NCBI GenBank assembly: GCA_944389105.1
Contig: CALXLD010000010.1
Location: 1-53,589, forward strand
Direction: 5' to 3'
DNA: 53,589 nt
DNA from: an uncultured Spirochaetaceae bacterium
GTDB taxonomy: Bacteria; Spirochaetota; Spirochaetia; Sphaerochaetales; Sphaerochaetaceae
Numbering within the stretch: position 1 is the first letter of the stretch; every line of letters begins with the position of its first letter. Positions 8,546 through 16,682 of this stretch are shown piece after piece. Both the position numbers and the translations under genes were made by a program. The notes below the pieces were generated by a model. It did no database searches. It was not told where the DNA came from and saw nothing but the letters and a program-made list of their open reading frames with translations.

Positions 8546-9319
8546 ATGAAGGGCTTGAATAATAGGCAACAAAGGATAATTGCATTGCTTTCGACTGCTA
8601 GATTTATGTCTGTTAAGGATCTATCAAAAGAACTCGATGTTTCGGAAATGACAATAAGGCGAGATATTCCTGTTCTTGTATCTAATGGAGCTGTAAAGCA
8701 AGTTTATGGGGGATTGACCTATGTTCCAGATGAATCACAAGTTAAGAATTATTCTTTTTCTCTTGAGAAGACAAGAAATCAGGAATTAAAAACCCGAATT
8801 GCGGAAGTTGCAATTTCCATGCTTGATAATGGCGAAGTAATTTTCCTTGACAGTGGTTCTACTGTTGAGAATCTAGCTGTTAGATTGGCTGAAACTGATA
8901 AGAATCTTACGGTAATAACTAATAGTTTTATTGCACTTGAATATGTAACTCGTTCCAATAGTTGTTCTGTGATTGTTCCTGGCGGTGTTTTCAATTCACG
9001 GTCTAAGGTTTTTTATAGTCAGGAAGCAAATACATTTGCTGAACATTTTAGGGTAAATAAGTGCTTTATTGGTGCCACTGGATTTGATATGGGGTTGGGG
9101 GTAACTTGCAGTTTTCTTGAAGATGGACCAATAAAAACCTCTATGATGAGAAATAGCCAAGATAAAATTCTTCTTATCGACTCTTCGAAATTTGGAAAAG
9201 TTAGCACCTTTGCATTCGCGAAAATTTCTGATTTTTCTTGTGTAATAACAGATAATGGAATACCGTCAGAGTATAAAGATTATATTTTATCGAATGGTGT
9301 CAGGCTTATAGAAGCCTGA
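8546..9319 (+). CDS. DeoR-family transcriptional regulator
   Basis: This 257-aa sugar-phosphate-responsive regulator has an N-terminal DeoR helix-turn-helix (RFMSVKDLSKELDVSEMTIR, about residues 17-36), then a sensor domain with the family's DSGSTVENLAVRL phosphate-loop motif and IDSSKFGKVSTFAFAKI. It is divergent from the epimerase gene (130 bp between starts) and its 3' end is 6 bp from the convergent VOC gene. Its most likely targets are the sugar genes on both sides, through sites in 8416-8545 and 10409-10582. The ribosome site is weak; a TTGATA plus TTAGAA pair with 17-bp spacing (8475-8503) is a possible promoter. Confidence 0.88.
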   Translation: MKGLNNRQQRIIALLSTARFMSVKDLSKELDVSEMTIRRDIPVLVSNGAVKQVYGGLTYVPDESQVKNYSFSLEKTRNQELKTRIAEVAISMLDNGEVIFLDSGSTVENLAVRLAETDKNLTVITNSFIALEYVTRSNSCSVIVPGGVFNSRSKVFYSQEANTFAEHFRVNKCFIGATGFDMGLGVTCSFLEDGPIKTSMMRNSQDKILLIDSSKFGKVSTFAFAKISDFSCVITDNGIPSEYKDYILSNGVRLIEA

Positions 9320-9325
9320 CATTTA

Positions 9326-9838
9326 TTAAATCTTTCCAGTATATACGCTTTCAGGCTCTGGACGTCTTTTGGGGCGTTCTATTAGTTCATAGGTAATACC
9401 GCAGATTGGTTCTGTATTTAAATAGGCAAAATGACCATCTCCATCAAGTCCAAAACCTCCTCCTTCCATTTCTACTTCAAAACCGGCTAATCGAATATCT
9501 TTTAATGCCGCTTCCATATTTTCTACATATATTCCTAAATGCTGTAATCCATATCCATGCTTCCTTGTGAAATCTGTATATATGGTTTCTCCCTCTAGAT
9601 TTTGAATAATTTCTATTCGTGTTTGGCCAAAATATGAAAGACCTATCAATGCGCTATATTCAATTGGTTTTCCTTTGTAGTTCTGAAATTTCAGAAATGG
9701 ACGCTTATATGTGTATATTTTCCAGTCGTTCATACCAAATCGGCTGCAATATGCTTCCATTGTTTCATAGAGATCTTTTACAACAAAACCTAACTGTCCT
9801 ATGCCTTTTTGTAATATTATGCTTTGAGGTAAACCCAT
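9326..9838 (-). CDS. VOC (glyoxalase/epimerase-fold) family protein
   Basis: This 170-aa protein has two VOC half-domains: IGQLGFVVKDLYETMEAYCS opens the first and GLQHLGIYVENMEAALKDIR the second. Predicted metal ligands are Gln (IGQLGF, where methylmalonyl-CoA epimerases have His), Glu (TRIEIIQN), His (LQHLG) and Glu (ITYELIE). The start at 9838 gives MGLPQS with Shine-Dalgarno AAAGGAG nine bases upstream; a further ATG at 9847 sits directly against the AAAGGAG and is unlikely. It is 15 bp downstream of the SIS gene in the same operon, so it probably acts on the same sugar-derived intermediate; the reaction is unknown. Confidence 0.75.
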   Translation of the reverse strand: MGLPQSIILQKGIGQLGFVVKDLYETMEAYCSRFGMNDWKIYTYKRPFLKFQNYKGKPIEYSALIGLSYFGQTRIEIIQNLEGETIYTDFTRKHGYGLQHLGIYVENMEAALKDIRLAGFEVEMEGGGFGLDGDGHFAYLNTEPICGITYELIERPKRRPEPESVYTGKI

Positions 9839-9853
9839 GATAGTCATCTCCTT

Positions 9854-10408
9854 TTACTCAAGATTTGTATGTCTTTTTCCTATTTGTATGATATCCATGC
9901 CCTCTGACAGGAATGCAATTATTGATTCATTTAAAATAAATACAGTCTGTTCAAATAAAGTCCTCATAAGCTGATGACTACTTGACTCTAGATTATGATT
10001 GAATAGAGATGTTGGCGCATTTATTTCTATCACACAGTTACACATTTCTTTTGCTATCTCATTATTTCCTGCCGTATAAAGACAGATTTTAGCACCGGCT
10101 TCTTTTCCCTTCTTCATTATATCAAGAACGGTAGGAGTACATCCGCTGCCAGAAGCTGCTATGATAAGATCTCCTGGACCTGCAGGCGGACAAGGAATTC
10201 CGCCGGATATAAATGATTTCATGCCTAGGTGGTTAAGTCTCATGCAGAAAGAACTTAGCATGATTTTTGATCTACCTGCACCAACACAGAAAATTTGAGA
10301 TGAATTTTTTATTAAATCTATAAGTTCATAGATTTTTGTATTATCAATTGTTGAAACAGAATCATTTATCTCTTTAAGTATATTCTGCTCGATTGCTGAT
10401 ATATTCAT
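9854..10408 (-). CDS. SIS-domain sugar-phosphate isomerase, HxlB-like
   Basis: This 184-aa SIS protein resembles 6-phospho-3-hexuloisomerase: QIFCVGAGRSKIMLSSFCMR gives the nucleotide-like phosphate loop, LIIAASGSGCTPTVLDIMKK the second phosphate-binding loop, and LMRTLFEQ retains the family Glu. Family members interconvert 3-ketohexulose 6-phosphate and fructose 6-phosphate. No 3-hexulose-6-phosphate synthase is present, so formaldehyde fixation is not implied; isomerisation of a ketose phosphate from the imported sugar fits better. It is first gene of a leftward SIS-VOC pair, divergent from the transporter operon. Confidence 0.8.
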   Translation of the reverse strand: MNISAIEQNILKEINDSVSTIDNTKIYELIDLIKNSSQIFCVGAGRSKIMLSSFCMRLNHLGMKSFISGGIPCPPAGPGDLIIAASGSGCTPTVLDIMKKGKEAGAKICLYTAGNNEIAKEMCNCVIEINAPTSLFNHNLESSSHQLMRTLFEQTVFILNESIIAFLSEGMDIIQIGKRHTNLE

Positions 10409-10443
10409 AAATACCCACTCTAATTATGTTGTAGTTTTAGCAT

Positions 10444-10472
10444 ATTTTCTTCTTGGATTTGCAAGTTGTCAA
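10444..10472 (-). promoter_or_regulatory. Candidate promoter of the SIS-VOC genes
   Basis: On the minus strand TTGACA (10472-10467) and GAAAAT (10449-10444) are 17 bp apart. The -35 is consensus; the -10 is weaker, and AAAATA at 18-bp spacing is an alternative. Confidence 0.5.
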
Positions 10473-10480
10473 TAATTATT

Positions 10481-10500
10481 AACATATTTCGAAATATATT
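10481..10500. promoter_or_regulatory. Palindromic operator between divergent promoters
   Basis: ATATTTC and GAAATAT meet to form a perfect 14-bp palindrome (10484-10497), extended to 20 bp with one mismatched pair. It lies 8 bp from the minus-strand -35 and 10 bp from the plus-strand -35, nearly midway between them. A GAAATAT half-site also occurs at 8501-8507 by the DeoR gene. A DeoR or other sugar-responsive site is inferred. Confidence 0.5.
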
Positions 10501-10510
10501 CAAAAAATTG

Positions 10511-10539
10511 TTGCATACTATAACGTAGCATGGTAAATT
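10511..10539 (+). promoter_or_regulatory. Candidate promoter of the Rbs-type transporter operon
   Basis: TTGCAT (10511-10516) and TAAATT (10534-10539) are 17 bp apart, 43 bases ahead of the binding-protein ATG. Confidence 0.5.
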
Positions 10540-10582
10540 TCTAATCAAACAAAGTAAAACATAAAACAAATGGAGGCAGTTA

Positions 10583-11557
10583 ATGAAAATTATGAAGAAG
10601 GTCGCTAGTATTTTTTTAGTTACCTTGTTTATGGCATCAGCTTTGTTTGCTCAAGGTAGTGCTGAGGGATCGTCCGGTAATGCACCTATTAAACTTGCAT
10701 ATGTAAGTATGAATCTTGCCAATCCTTGGAATACAGCTGTTAAAAATGGTTTTGAAGCAGCTTGTAAAGAACTTGGTGTAGAGTATACAACGATTGACTC
10801 CCAGTATAGAGTGGATAAGCAGGTTTCTGATCTGGAAAATCTCATTAATGCACATTATTCTGGATTTACATTTACTCCAATCGATCCTAATGCTACTCAT
10901 GATCTTGTAGAGCAGGCAAAATCCCTTGGCATTGCAACAGCGAGCATTGCGCAGGCTCAGGATAATGTCAACCTTGTTTATACATTGGATGAGTATGATT
11001 ACGGATATACCATTGGAAAACAGGCTGCGGAGTATATTCGTGACGTTTTAGGTGGAAAAGCAAAAGTTGCTATAATTTCGCAGGATAATGTAGAATCTGT
11101 TATTCCTCGTGGTAATGGTGTCGAAGATGCAATAAAAGATATTGCTCCTGAAGCAGAAATTGTTGCACGCCAGGCAGGGGATACACCAGAAGGTGGACTT
11201 ACAATTATAGAAAGTGTTCTCCAGTCAAACCCAGATCTTAATGTTGTTGTTGCAACAAATGACTCAGGTGGAATTGGTGGATATCAGGCAATGGTTAATG
11301 CTGGCAAGTCTGGTGAGCAGTATGGAGTCTTCTCTGGAGATGCAACCGCTGAATGTCTTGCTCTTATGGAACTTCCTGATTCGATATATCGTGGTACAGT
11401 TGATCTTTTCCCGTATAAGGGAGGGTATGAAAGTGCTCAGATACTTTATAGGTATGTAACAGAAGGAATACCAGCAGAGCAGGAAATAATCATGCTCCCA
11501 TATGTGCCAGTATCAAGAGATGCACTTCTTAGTGGTGAATATGTCCCACAGAATTAA
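10583..11557 (+). CDS. Sugar ABC transporter substrate-binding protein, RbsB-like
   Basis: This 324-aa periplasmic binding protein belongs to the ribose/galactose group (CUT2). A signal peptide of about 23 residues ends in LFA before QGSAEGSSG, and there is no lipobox. The mature part starts with the first strand IKLAYVSMNLANPWNTAVKN, followed by the typical NLINAHYSGFTFTPIDPNAT segment and a VVVATNDSGGIGGYQAM segment from the C-terminal lobe. Shine-Dalgarno TGGAGG precedes the ATG. It is first of five collinear genes (transporter, kinase, epimerase), so the ligand is probably a pentose, pentulose or related sugar. Confidence 0.9.
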   Translation: MKIMKKVASIFLVTLFMASALFAQGSAEGSSGNAPIKLAYVSMNLANPWNTAVKNGFEAACKELGVEYTTIDSQYRVDKQVSDLENLINAHYSGFTFTPIDPNATHDLVEQAKSLGIATASIAQAQDNVNLVYTLDEYDYGYTIGKQAAEYIRDVLGGKAKVAIISQDNVESVIPRGNGVEDAIKDIAPEAEIVARQAGDTPEGGLTIIESVLQSNPDLNVVVATNDSGGIGGYQAMVNAGKSGEQYGVFSGDATAECLALMELPDSIYRGTVDLFPYKGGYESAQILYRYVTEGIPAEQEIIMLPYVPVSRDALLSGEYVPQN

Positions 11558-11564
11558 TTAAGGC

Positions 11565-11610
11565 AAATTGGTAGCATTGTAGAATTGTTGTTCTACAGTG
11601 CTGCCATTTG
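11565..11610 (+). other. Long intercistronic hairpin after the binding-protein gene
   Basis: A 15-bp stem (11570-11584 with 11591-11605, two G-T pairs, 6-base loop) is extended at its base by CAAAT/ATTTG. There is no T-run. Hairpins at this place in transporter operons commonly protect the upstream binding-protein mRNA or reduce read-through, which would keep the binding protein more abundant than the ATPase and permease. Confidence 0.7.
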
Positions 11611-11635
11611 ATTAAGGATTTACAAAGGAAAAGCA

Positions 11636-13120
11636 ATGGAAACACCAATTCTGTGTGTTAAAGATATACTGAAGGTCTATTCCGGTGTTACTGTTCTTCA
11701 TGATGTTTCCTTGGAAATATATCCAGGTGAGATTCATTCCTTGTGTGGGGAGAATGGTGCGGGAAAATCTACTCTAATAAAGATATTGACAGGTGCTATA
11801 TCACCAACAAAAGGGAAGATTTTTATAGACGGAAAAGAATACGACAGACTTGTTCCACGCCAGGCGATGGAATTAGGTATTGCTGTAATTTATCAAGAAT
11901 TTAGTCTAGTTCCTTTCCTTACAGTTGCCGAAAATATTTTTTACGGACGTGAATTGTCAAAATTTGGGATTTGTAATTCCAAGGAAATGATTGCGCGTTC
12001 AAAAGAGCTTTGTGAGGAGATGGGTATAGAAATTGATGTTAATGCCAGAGTTATGGATCTTGGTATTGCATATCAGCAGATTGTAGAAATTCTTAAAGCC
12101 GTTTCTCTGAACAGCCGGATTATCATAATGGATGAACCGACAGCACCTCTTACTGTTCATGAGACTGCTATTTTTTTCAGGCTTGTAAGAAAATTAAAAG
12201 AAAAAGGCACAACGATAATATTTATCTCTCATCGACTTGAAGAGGTTTTTGAAATATGTGATCGTGTTACTGTCCTTTGTGATGGCCGCAAGGTATTAAC
12301 ATGTCTTACTTCTGATATTGATCGTTCTCATCTTGTATCTGCTATGGTGGGTCGAGAAATATCTAATCAATATCCTATTTCATCAGGGGCTATTTCAGAA
12401 AAAGATGTAATACTGGAAGTTTCAAACGTTTCAAATAAGAACGTTCACGATATAAGTTTCAAACTTCATAAAGGAGAAATCCTTGGTTTTGGAGGCTTGA
12501 TAGGCGCAGGGCGTACAGAAGTAATGCGTATTCTTTTTGGCGTTGATACGTATACATCTGGTAAAATCATATTTAAAGGAAAAGAATACCACCCCAAGAG
12601 TACAAAGCAGGCATTGGATAGCGGTATTGGACTAATTCCGGAAGATAGAAAACATCAGGGAATTGTACCTTGCCTTCCCGTTGTAAATAATATTTGTCTT
12701 AGTGTTGAAAGAAAGCTGGCTTCTAATGGTTTTTTGTTTGGTGGTAGAGAACAAAAACTGGCAGAAAACAGCATCAAAGAACTGAATATCAAAGTAAGTA
12801 GACCAACGCAGCTGATAAGAACACTGTCAGGTGGAAATCAACAGAAAGCTGTCTTGGCAAAGATTCTTGCTACTAATTGTGATGTTCTGATTTTTGATGA
12901 GCCGACAAGAGGAATCGATGTTGGTGCTAAGCAAGAAATATATGAACTGATGGTTAGACTTGCCAATGAAGGTAAAAGCATTATTATGGTTAGCTCCGAA
13001 ATGCCAGAACTGATTGGTATGTCAGATAGAATAATTGTCATGGGATCTCGCACTATACAAGGTGAACTTAAACGAGGGGAGTATTCTCAGGAATTAGTTT
13101 TGGATATTGCTTCACGCTGA
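11636..13120 (+). CDS. Sugar ABC transporter ATP-binding protein, RbsA-like
   Basis: This 494-aa protein has two fused ABC domains as in RbsA/MglA/AraG. Domain 1 has Walker A GENGAGKSTL at residues 38-47, Walker B IIIMDEPTAPL and a degenerate signature (LGIAYQQ). Domain 2 has the usual altered P-loop GLIGAGRTEV near residue 286, an intact LSGGNQQKAVLAKI signature near residue 400 and LIFDEPTRGIDVGAK. It should energise the permease encoded 20 bp downstream. Shine-Dalgarno AAAGGAAA is moderate. Codons are markedly A/T-ending compared with genes outside 7.5-16.5 kb. Confidence 0.93.
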   Translation: METPILCVKDILKVYSGVTVLHDVSLEIYPGEIHSLCGENGAGKSTLIKILTGAISPTKGKIFIDGKEYDRLVPRQAMELGIAVIYQEFSLVPFLTVAENIFYGRELSKFGICNSKEMIARSKELCEEMGIEIDVNARVMDLGIAYQQIVEILKAVSLNSRIIIMDEPTAPLTVHETAIFFRLVRKLKEKGTTIIFISHRLEEVFEICDRVTVLCDGRKVLTCLTSDIDRSHLVSAMVGREISNQYPISSGAISEKDVILEVSNVSNKNVHDISFKLHKGEILGFGGLIGAGRTEVMRILFGVDTYTSGKIIFKGKEYHPKSTKQALDSGIGLIPEDRKHQGIVPCLPVVNNICLSVERKLASNGFLFGGREQKLAENSIKELNIKVSRPTQLIRTLSGGNQQKAVLAKILATNCDVLIFDEPTRGIDVGAKQEIYELMVRLANEGKSIIMVSSEMPELIGMSDRIIVMGSRTIQGELKRGEYSQELVLDIASR

Positions 13121-13140
13121 GAAAAGGAGAGTTTGCATTT

Positions 13141-14106
13141 ATGGATAACAAGAAATTAGTAAATAGATCACTTGAGTATGCAATAGTTCTTATTCTATTG
13201 CTTTTGGTCCTGTTTTTTTCATTTGTGGCGAATTATTTCTTCACCGCCTCGACCTTTCTGACGATACTGAGGCAAGTCTCTATAACAGGTATAATCTCTG
13301 TTGGTATGGCTTTTGTCATAATCACTGGCGGAATAGACCTTTCCGTAGGATCAATTGCTGGCGTAAGTAGTGTTACTGCAGCATTGATGATGCTTGGAGG
13401 TATGCCAATTTGGCTAGCCTGTTTTCTTACAATATTGATTTCATGCGCTTATGGTGTAATAAATGGTGTTTTAGTTGCAAAGCTTAATATGCCACCACTT
13501 ATTGCAACGTTGGGTATGATGACAGCATTAAGAGGCGTTGCATTTATTGTTACAGATGGACTTCCTGTTTTTGGCTTCAGTGCTACATATAGTAATTTTG
13601 CGCGAGCTACACTATTTGGAATTCCTTATATGGTGCTTCTTCTTGTCGTTATATTTGTAATAGGAAAGCTCGTCTTAGATAAATCTATTCTAGGTCGATA
13701 CGTATATGGTCTTGGAGGAAATGCAGAAGCGACCCGCCTTTCTGGAATTAATACTGATGCCATTACGATTGCTGTTTATTCTATTTGCGGAACTCTTGCT
13801 GGTATAGCTGGACTAGTTCTTCTTTCCCGCACAAATAGTGGTCAGCCAAGTTCTGGAACTGATTTTGAGATGGATGCAATAACAGCCGTTGTTTTGGGTG
13901 GTGTCAGCTTATCCGGTGGAGAAGGCAAATTATCACTTGTAATGGTTGGTGTATTGATTATGGGTGTTCTTTCTACAGGAATGCTTATGTGCAACATAAA
14001 TGATTATGTGCAGCAGCTTGTAAAAGGGCTCGTACTTATAGGGGCAGTGGCTTTTTCTAGTATTTCTCAGAGAATTCGACAGAACATTGGTACAAGTAAG
14101 GCATAA
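13141..14106 (+). CDS. Sugar ABC transporter permease, RbsC-like
   Basis: This 321-aa integral membrane protein has about eight to ten hydrophobic segments and the hallmark RbsC/BPD_transp_2 motifs: FVIITGGIDLSVGSIAG after the second helix, GLGGNAEATRLSGIN in the cytoplasmic loop that meets the ATPase, and DAITAVVLGGVSLSGGEG before the last helices. It is 3 bp from the kinase gene that follows, supporting a single transcript and linking uptake to phosphorylation. As in other CUT2 systems, one permease gene would form a homodimer. Confidence 0.93.
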   Translation: MDNKKLVNRSLEYAIVLILLLLVLFFSFVANYFFTASTFLTILRQVSITGIISVGMAFVIITGGIDLSVGSIAGVSSVTAALMMLGGMPIWLACFLTILISCAYGVINGVLVAKLNMPPLIATLGMMTALRGVAFIVTDGLPVFGFSATYSNFARATLFGIPYMVLLLVVIFVIGKLVLDKSILGRYVYGLGGNAEATRLSGINTDAITIAVYSICGTLAGIAGLVLLSRTNSGQPSSGTDFEMDAITAVVLGGVSLSGGEGKLSLVMVGVLIMGVLSTGMLMCNINDYVQQLVKGLVLIGAVAFSSISQRIRQNIGTSKA

Positions 14107-14109
14107 GAA

Positions 14110-15750
14110 ATGAAATATTCTATTGGCATAGATTTTGGTTCTCTGTCTGGCAGAGCTGTTCTTACAAGGGTTTCAGATGGTGTTATCGTAGCATCCGCTG
14201 TTTCGAAGTATAAACATGGGGTGATGTCTGAATTTCTTCCTTCAGGTGTTCGGCTTGAGCAAGATTGGGCATTACAGGATCCTCATGATTACCTAGAAGT
14301 TCTTTGTGAAACTATTCATTCTGTAATAAATGAATCTGGAGTATCGTCTTCTGATGTTGTAGGTATTGGAATTGATTTTACATCATGTACGGTTCTTCCA
14401 TTAGGCAAGGACTTGAAGCCTCTGTCTTTTAGCGAACCTGATAACCCTCATGCCTATGTGAAGTTGTGGAAACACCATGCCGCACAAGAAGAGGCGGATT
14501 TAATAAATGATATTGCCGAGAAAAGAGGAGAATCTTTCCTTTCCAGATATGGAGGTAAAATAAGTAGCGAATGGCTGTTCCCAAAACTTCTTCAGATTCT
14601 TAGAGAAGATGAACCAACCTATGCCCGGATTTCCTGCTTTATTGAAGCCTGTGACTGGATTGTATATGTTTTGTCTGGCCGCCTAACGAGAAACGAAGCC
14701 GCAACTGGATATAAGGCAATCTGGAGTAAAAAAGAAGGTTTTCCTTCGGATGACTTTTTGGGAGCTCTTGATGAAAGATTCCGACATGTTGTTGAAGAAA
14801 AGATTACAGGAGAAATCGTCCCCATAGGAATACGTGTAGGAAAAATATTGCCAGAAATAGCTGAATGGCTTGGTTTAAATAAAGATGTTGAAATCAGCAG
14901 CGGACATCTAGACGCTGCATGTTCACTGATAGGTGCAGGTATAAAAGAATCTGGAAATATGCTAGCTGTGGTGGGTACCTCGACTTGTCATATGATTATT
15001 GGTACTGATGAACGAAAAGTACCTGGTATGTGTGGCTATGTTTATGGGGGAATGAATCCAGATGTTTATGGTTATGAGGCTGGACAGTCTTGTGTTGGTG
15101 ATCATTTCCAATGGCTGGTTGAAAATTGTATTACTGAAGAATATGTAAATGAAGCAAGTAAAGCTGGCATGTCTATATTTAGTCTTCTTGCAGAAAAAGC
15201 TTCAAAGAAAAAACCAGGTGCTTCAGGGCTTATTGCTCTTGATTGGTGGAATGGAAATAGATCAATTCTTGTAGACGGTTCACTTACTGGATTGCTTTTA
15301 GGATGTACTTTACAGACGAAAGCAGAGGATATATACCGTGCCCTTGTCGAAGCAACGGCTTTTGGAACAAGGATTATTATTGATACCTTTAACGATAATG
15401 GTATACCTGTAAATGTCTTCTCTTGTTCAGGTGGAATTGCCAGAAAAGATGCTTTTGTGATGCAGATTTATGCAGATGTGTTAGGTATTGATGTCCATGT
15501 TGTTGAGTCGAAGGAAAATGCAGCGTTGTCGGCAAGTATTTTAGGAGCTGTTGCGGCAGGAATTTATAAAAATGTATATGCTGCAATGGATTCAATGTCT
15601 AACAGACAGCGTAAGATTTTTCATCCAAATCAAGCTAACCATATAATTTATAATGAAATATATGAAGAATACAAAGAATTATATGATTATTTTGGACGAA
15701 AAAATCATGTAATGAAAAAGCTCAAGTATATTTCTGAGAAAAATCGATAA
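14110..15750 (+). CDS. araB: FGGY carbohydrate kinase, ribulokinase (AraB)-like
   Basis: This 546-aa FGGY kinase begins with YSIGIDFGSLSGRAVL, the ATPase-fold phosphate motif in the form found in ribulokinases, followed by YKHGVMSEFLPSG and LEQDWALQDPHDYLEVL, both characteristic of AraB. The C-terminal half has VVGTSTCHMII and FSCSGGIARKDAFVMQIYAD, the second FGGY signature region. It should phosphorylate a ketopentose such as L-ribulose on C5, giving the substrate of the AraD-like protein next to it. The start is 3 bp after the permease stop, without a clear Shine-Dalgarno, so coupling is likely. L-ribulose is the best guess; other pentuloses are possible. Confidence 0.82.
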   Translation: MKYSIGIDFGSLSGRAVLTRVSDGVIVASAVSKYKHGVMSEFLPSGVRLEQDWALQDPHDYLEVLCETIHSVINESGVSSSDVVGIGIDFTSCTVLPLGKDLKPLSFSEPDNPHAYVKLWKHHAAQEEADLINDIAEKRGESFLSRYGGKISSEWLFPKLLQILREDEPTYARISCFIEACDWIVYVLSGRLTRNEAATGYKAIWSKKEGFPSDDFLGALDERFRHVVEEKITGEIVPIGIRVGKILPEIAEWLGLNKDVEISSGHLDAACSLIGAGIKESGNMLAVVGTSTCHMIIGTDERKVPGMCGYVYGGMNPDVYGYEAGQSCVGDHFQWLVENCITEEYVNEASKAGMSIFSLLAEKASKKKPGASGLIALDWWNGNRSILVDGSLTGLLLGCTLQTKAEDIYRALVEATAFGTRIIIDTFNDNGIPVNVFSCSGGIARKDAFVMQIYADVLGIDVHVVESKENAALSASILGAVAAGIYKNVYAAMDSMSNRQRKIFHPNQANHIIYNEIYEEYKELYDYFGRKNHVMKKLKYISEKNR

Positions 15751-15762
15751 GGAGATTCAATA

Positions 15763-16461
15763 ATGTTAAACAATTTAAAGCAAGAAGTCTTGGAGGCGAA
15801 TTTAGAACTTGTGAAGAAAAATCTGGTAATTTCGACATGGGGAAATGTTTCCGGATTTGATTCTGAAACAGGATTGATTGTAATAAAAGCTAGTGGAGTT
15901 CCTTATTCACAGATGACTATTGATGATATGGTGGTTGTTGATATGGAGGGGAACGTTGTGGAAGGAGATAGACGCCCTTCTACAGATACGCCAACACATG
16001 TTTATTTATATAAGAATTTTGGTCCAAAAGGAATTAAAGGAGTAGTCCATACTCATTCAAAATATGCAACGACATGGGCTCAGCTTTGTAAAAGCATTCC
16101 ATGTTTTGGTACCACCCATGGTGACTATTTTTATGGGGATATTCCTTGTACGAGAGCACTTTCTGCAAAAGAAATTGAGGAAGGTTATGAACTGAATACA
16201 GGAAAAGTAATTGTAGAAGCAATTTCTAATACAGATTGTATCCACATGTCTGCAGCTCTTGTAAGACGGCATGCTCCTTTTGTGTGGGGGAAAACACCTC
16301 AAGAAGCAGTTTTGCATAGTCAGGTGTTAGAATATATCTCAGAAATGGCAATATTGGATGTTTTAATGAATCCTGAACTACCTGTTCTTGAGCAAGAAAT
16401 TGCGGACAAACATTATAATCGGAAATTTGGGCCTAATGCTTATTACGGGCAAAAAAGCTAA
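15763..16461 (+). CDS. araD: L-ribulose-5-phosphate 4-epimerase (AraD/UlaF/SgbE family)
   Basis: This 232-aa class II aldolase-family enzyme should convert L-ribulose 5-phosphate to D-xylulose 5-phosphate using a divalent metal. Visible are the N-terminal GNVSGFD phosphate loop, KASGVPYSQM, STDTPTH with the acidic residue, the metal pair HTHSKYAT, the third His in RRHAPFVWG, and the C-terminal Tyr in HYNRKFGPNAYYGQ. Length and motifs match the AraD/UlaF/SgbE group; which member it is depends on the substrate. Shine-Dalgarno AAGGAG precedes the ATG. It is the last gene of the transporter-kinase operon; no arabinose isomerase gene is in the window. Confidence 0.88.
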   Translation: MLNNLKQEVLEANLELVKKNLVISTWGNVSGFDSETGLIVIKASGVPYSQMTIDDMVVVDMEGNVVEGDRRPSTDTPTHVYLYKNFGPKGIKGVVHTHSKYATTWAQLCKSIPCFGTTHGDYFYGDIPCTRALSAKEIEEGYELNTGKVIVEAISNTDCIHMSAALVRRHAPFVWGKTPQEAVLHSQVLEYISEMAILDVLMNPELPVLEQEIADKHYNRKFGPNAYYGQKS

Positions 16462-16567
16462 ATTATTGTGATGAAGTAAGAATTAAGTCAGTGTCTAGCT
16501 ATAAGTGTATATTTCGGGTCTTAATATGATACTGAGCTGTATATGTTGCTATAGTGAAAAGTATTGT

Positions 16568-16638
16568 GATGTGTATAGAATCGCGTCAAACCTGAAACAA
16601 TGAATTATGTAACTGAAGTGAGCTGGAATATTCTTGGT
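16568..16638 (+). repeat. Direct repeat copy 2: remnant of an rpn gene 3' end
   Basis: This is a 65/71 match to 6542-6612. It encodes the last residues of the Rpn protein (DVYRIASNLKQ, stop) but nothing upstream of them is related, so it is a gene remnant and not a gene. It ends two bases before the terminator that follows glgP. Confidence 0.85.
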
Positions 16639-16640
16639 AG

Positions 16641-16674
16641 AAAAAGCTCTTCCCATTGCTGAGAAGAGCTTTTT
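16641..16674. terminator. Bidirectional terminator between the sugar island and glgP
   Basis: AAAAAGCTCTTC (16641-16652) pairs with GAAGAGCTTTTT (16663-16674), a 12-bp stem with a 10-base loop. The A and T tracts make it an intrinsic terminator on both strands, serving glgP from the right and any rightward transcript through araD. Confidence 0.85.
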
Positions 16675-16682
16675 GCTTTTCA

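Noticed and set aside
9854..10408. Ribulose monophosphate formaldehyde-fixation pathway, from the HxlB-like protein
   Set aside because: No hexulose-6-phosphate synthase is present; the nearby TIM-barrel protein has Rpe/AlsE motifs.
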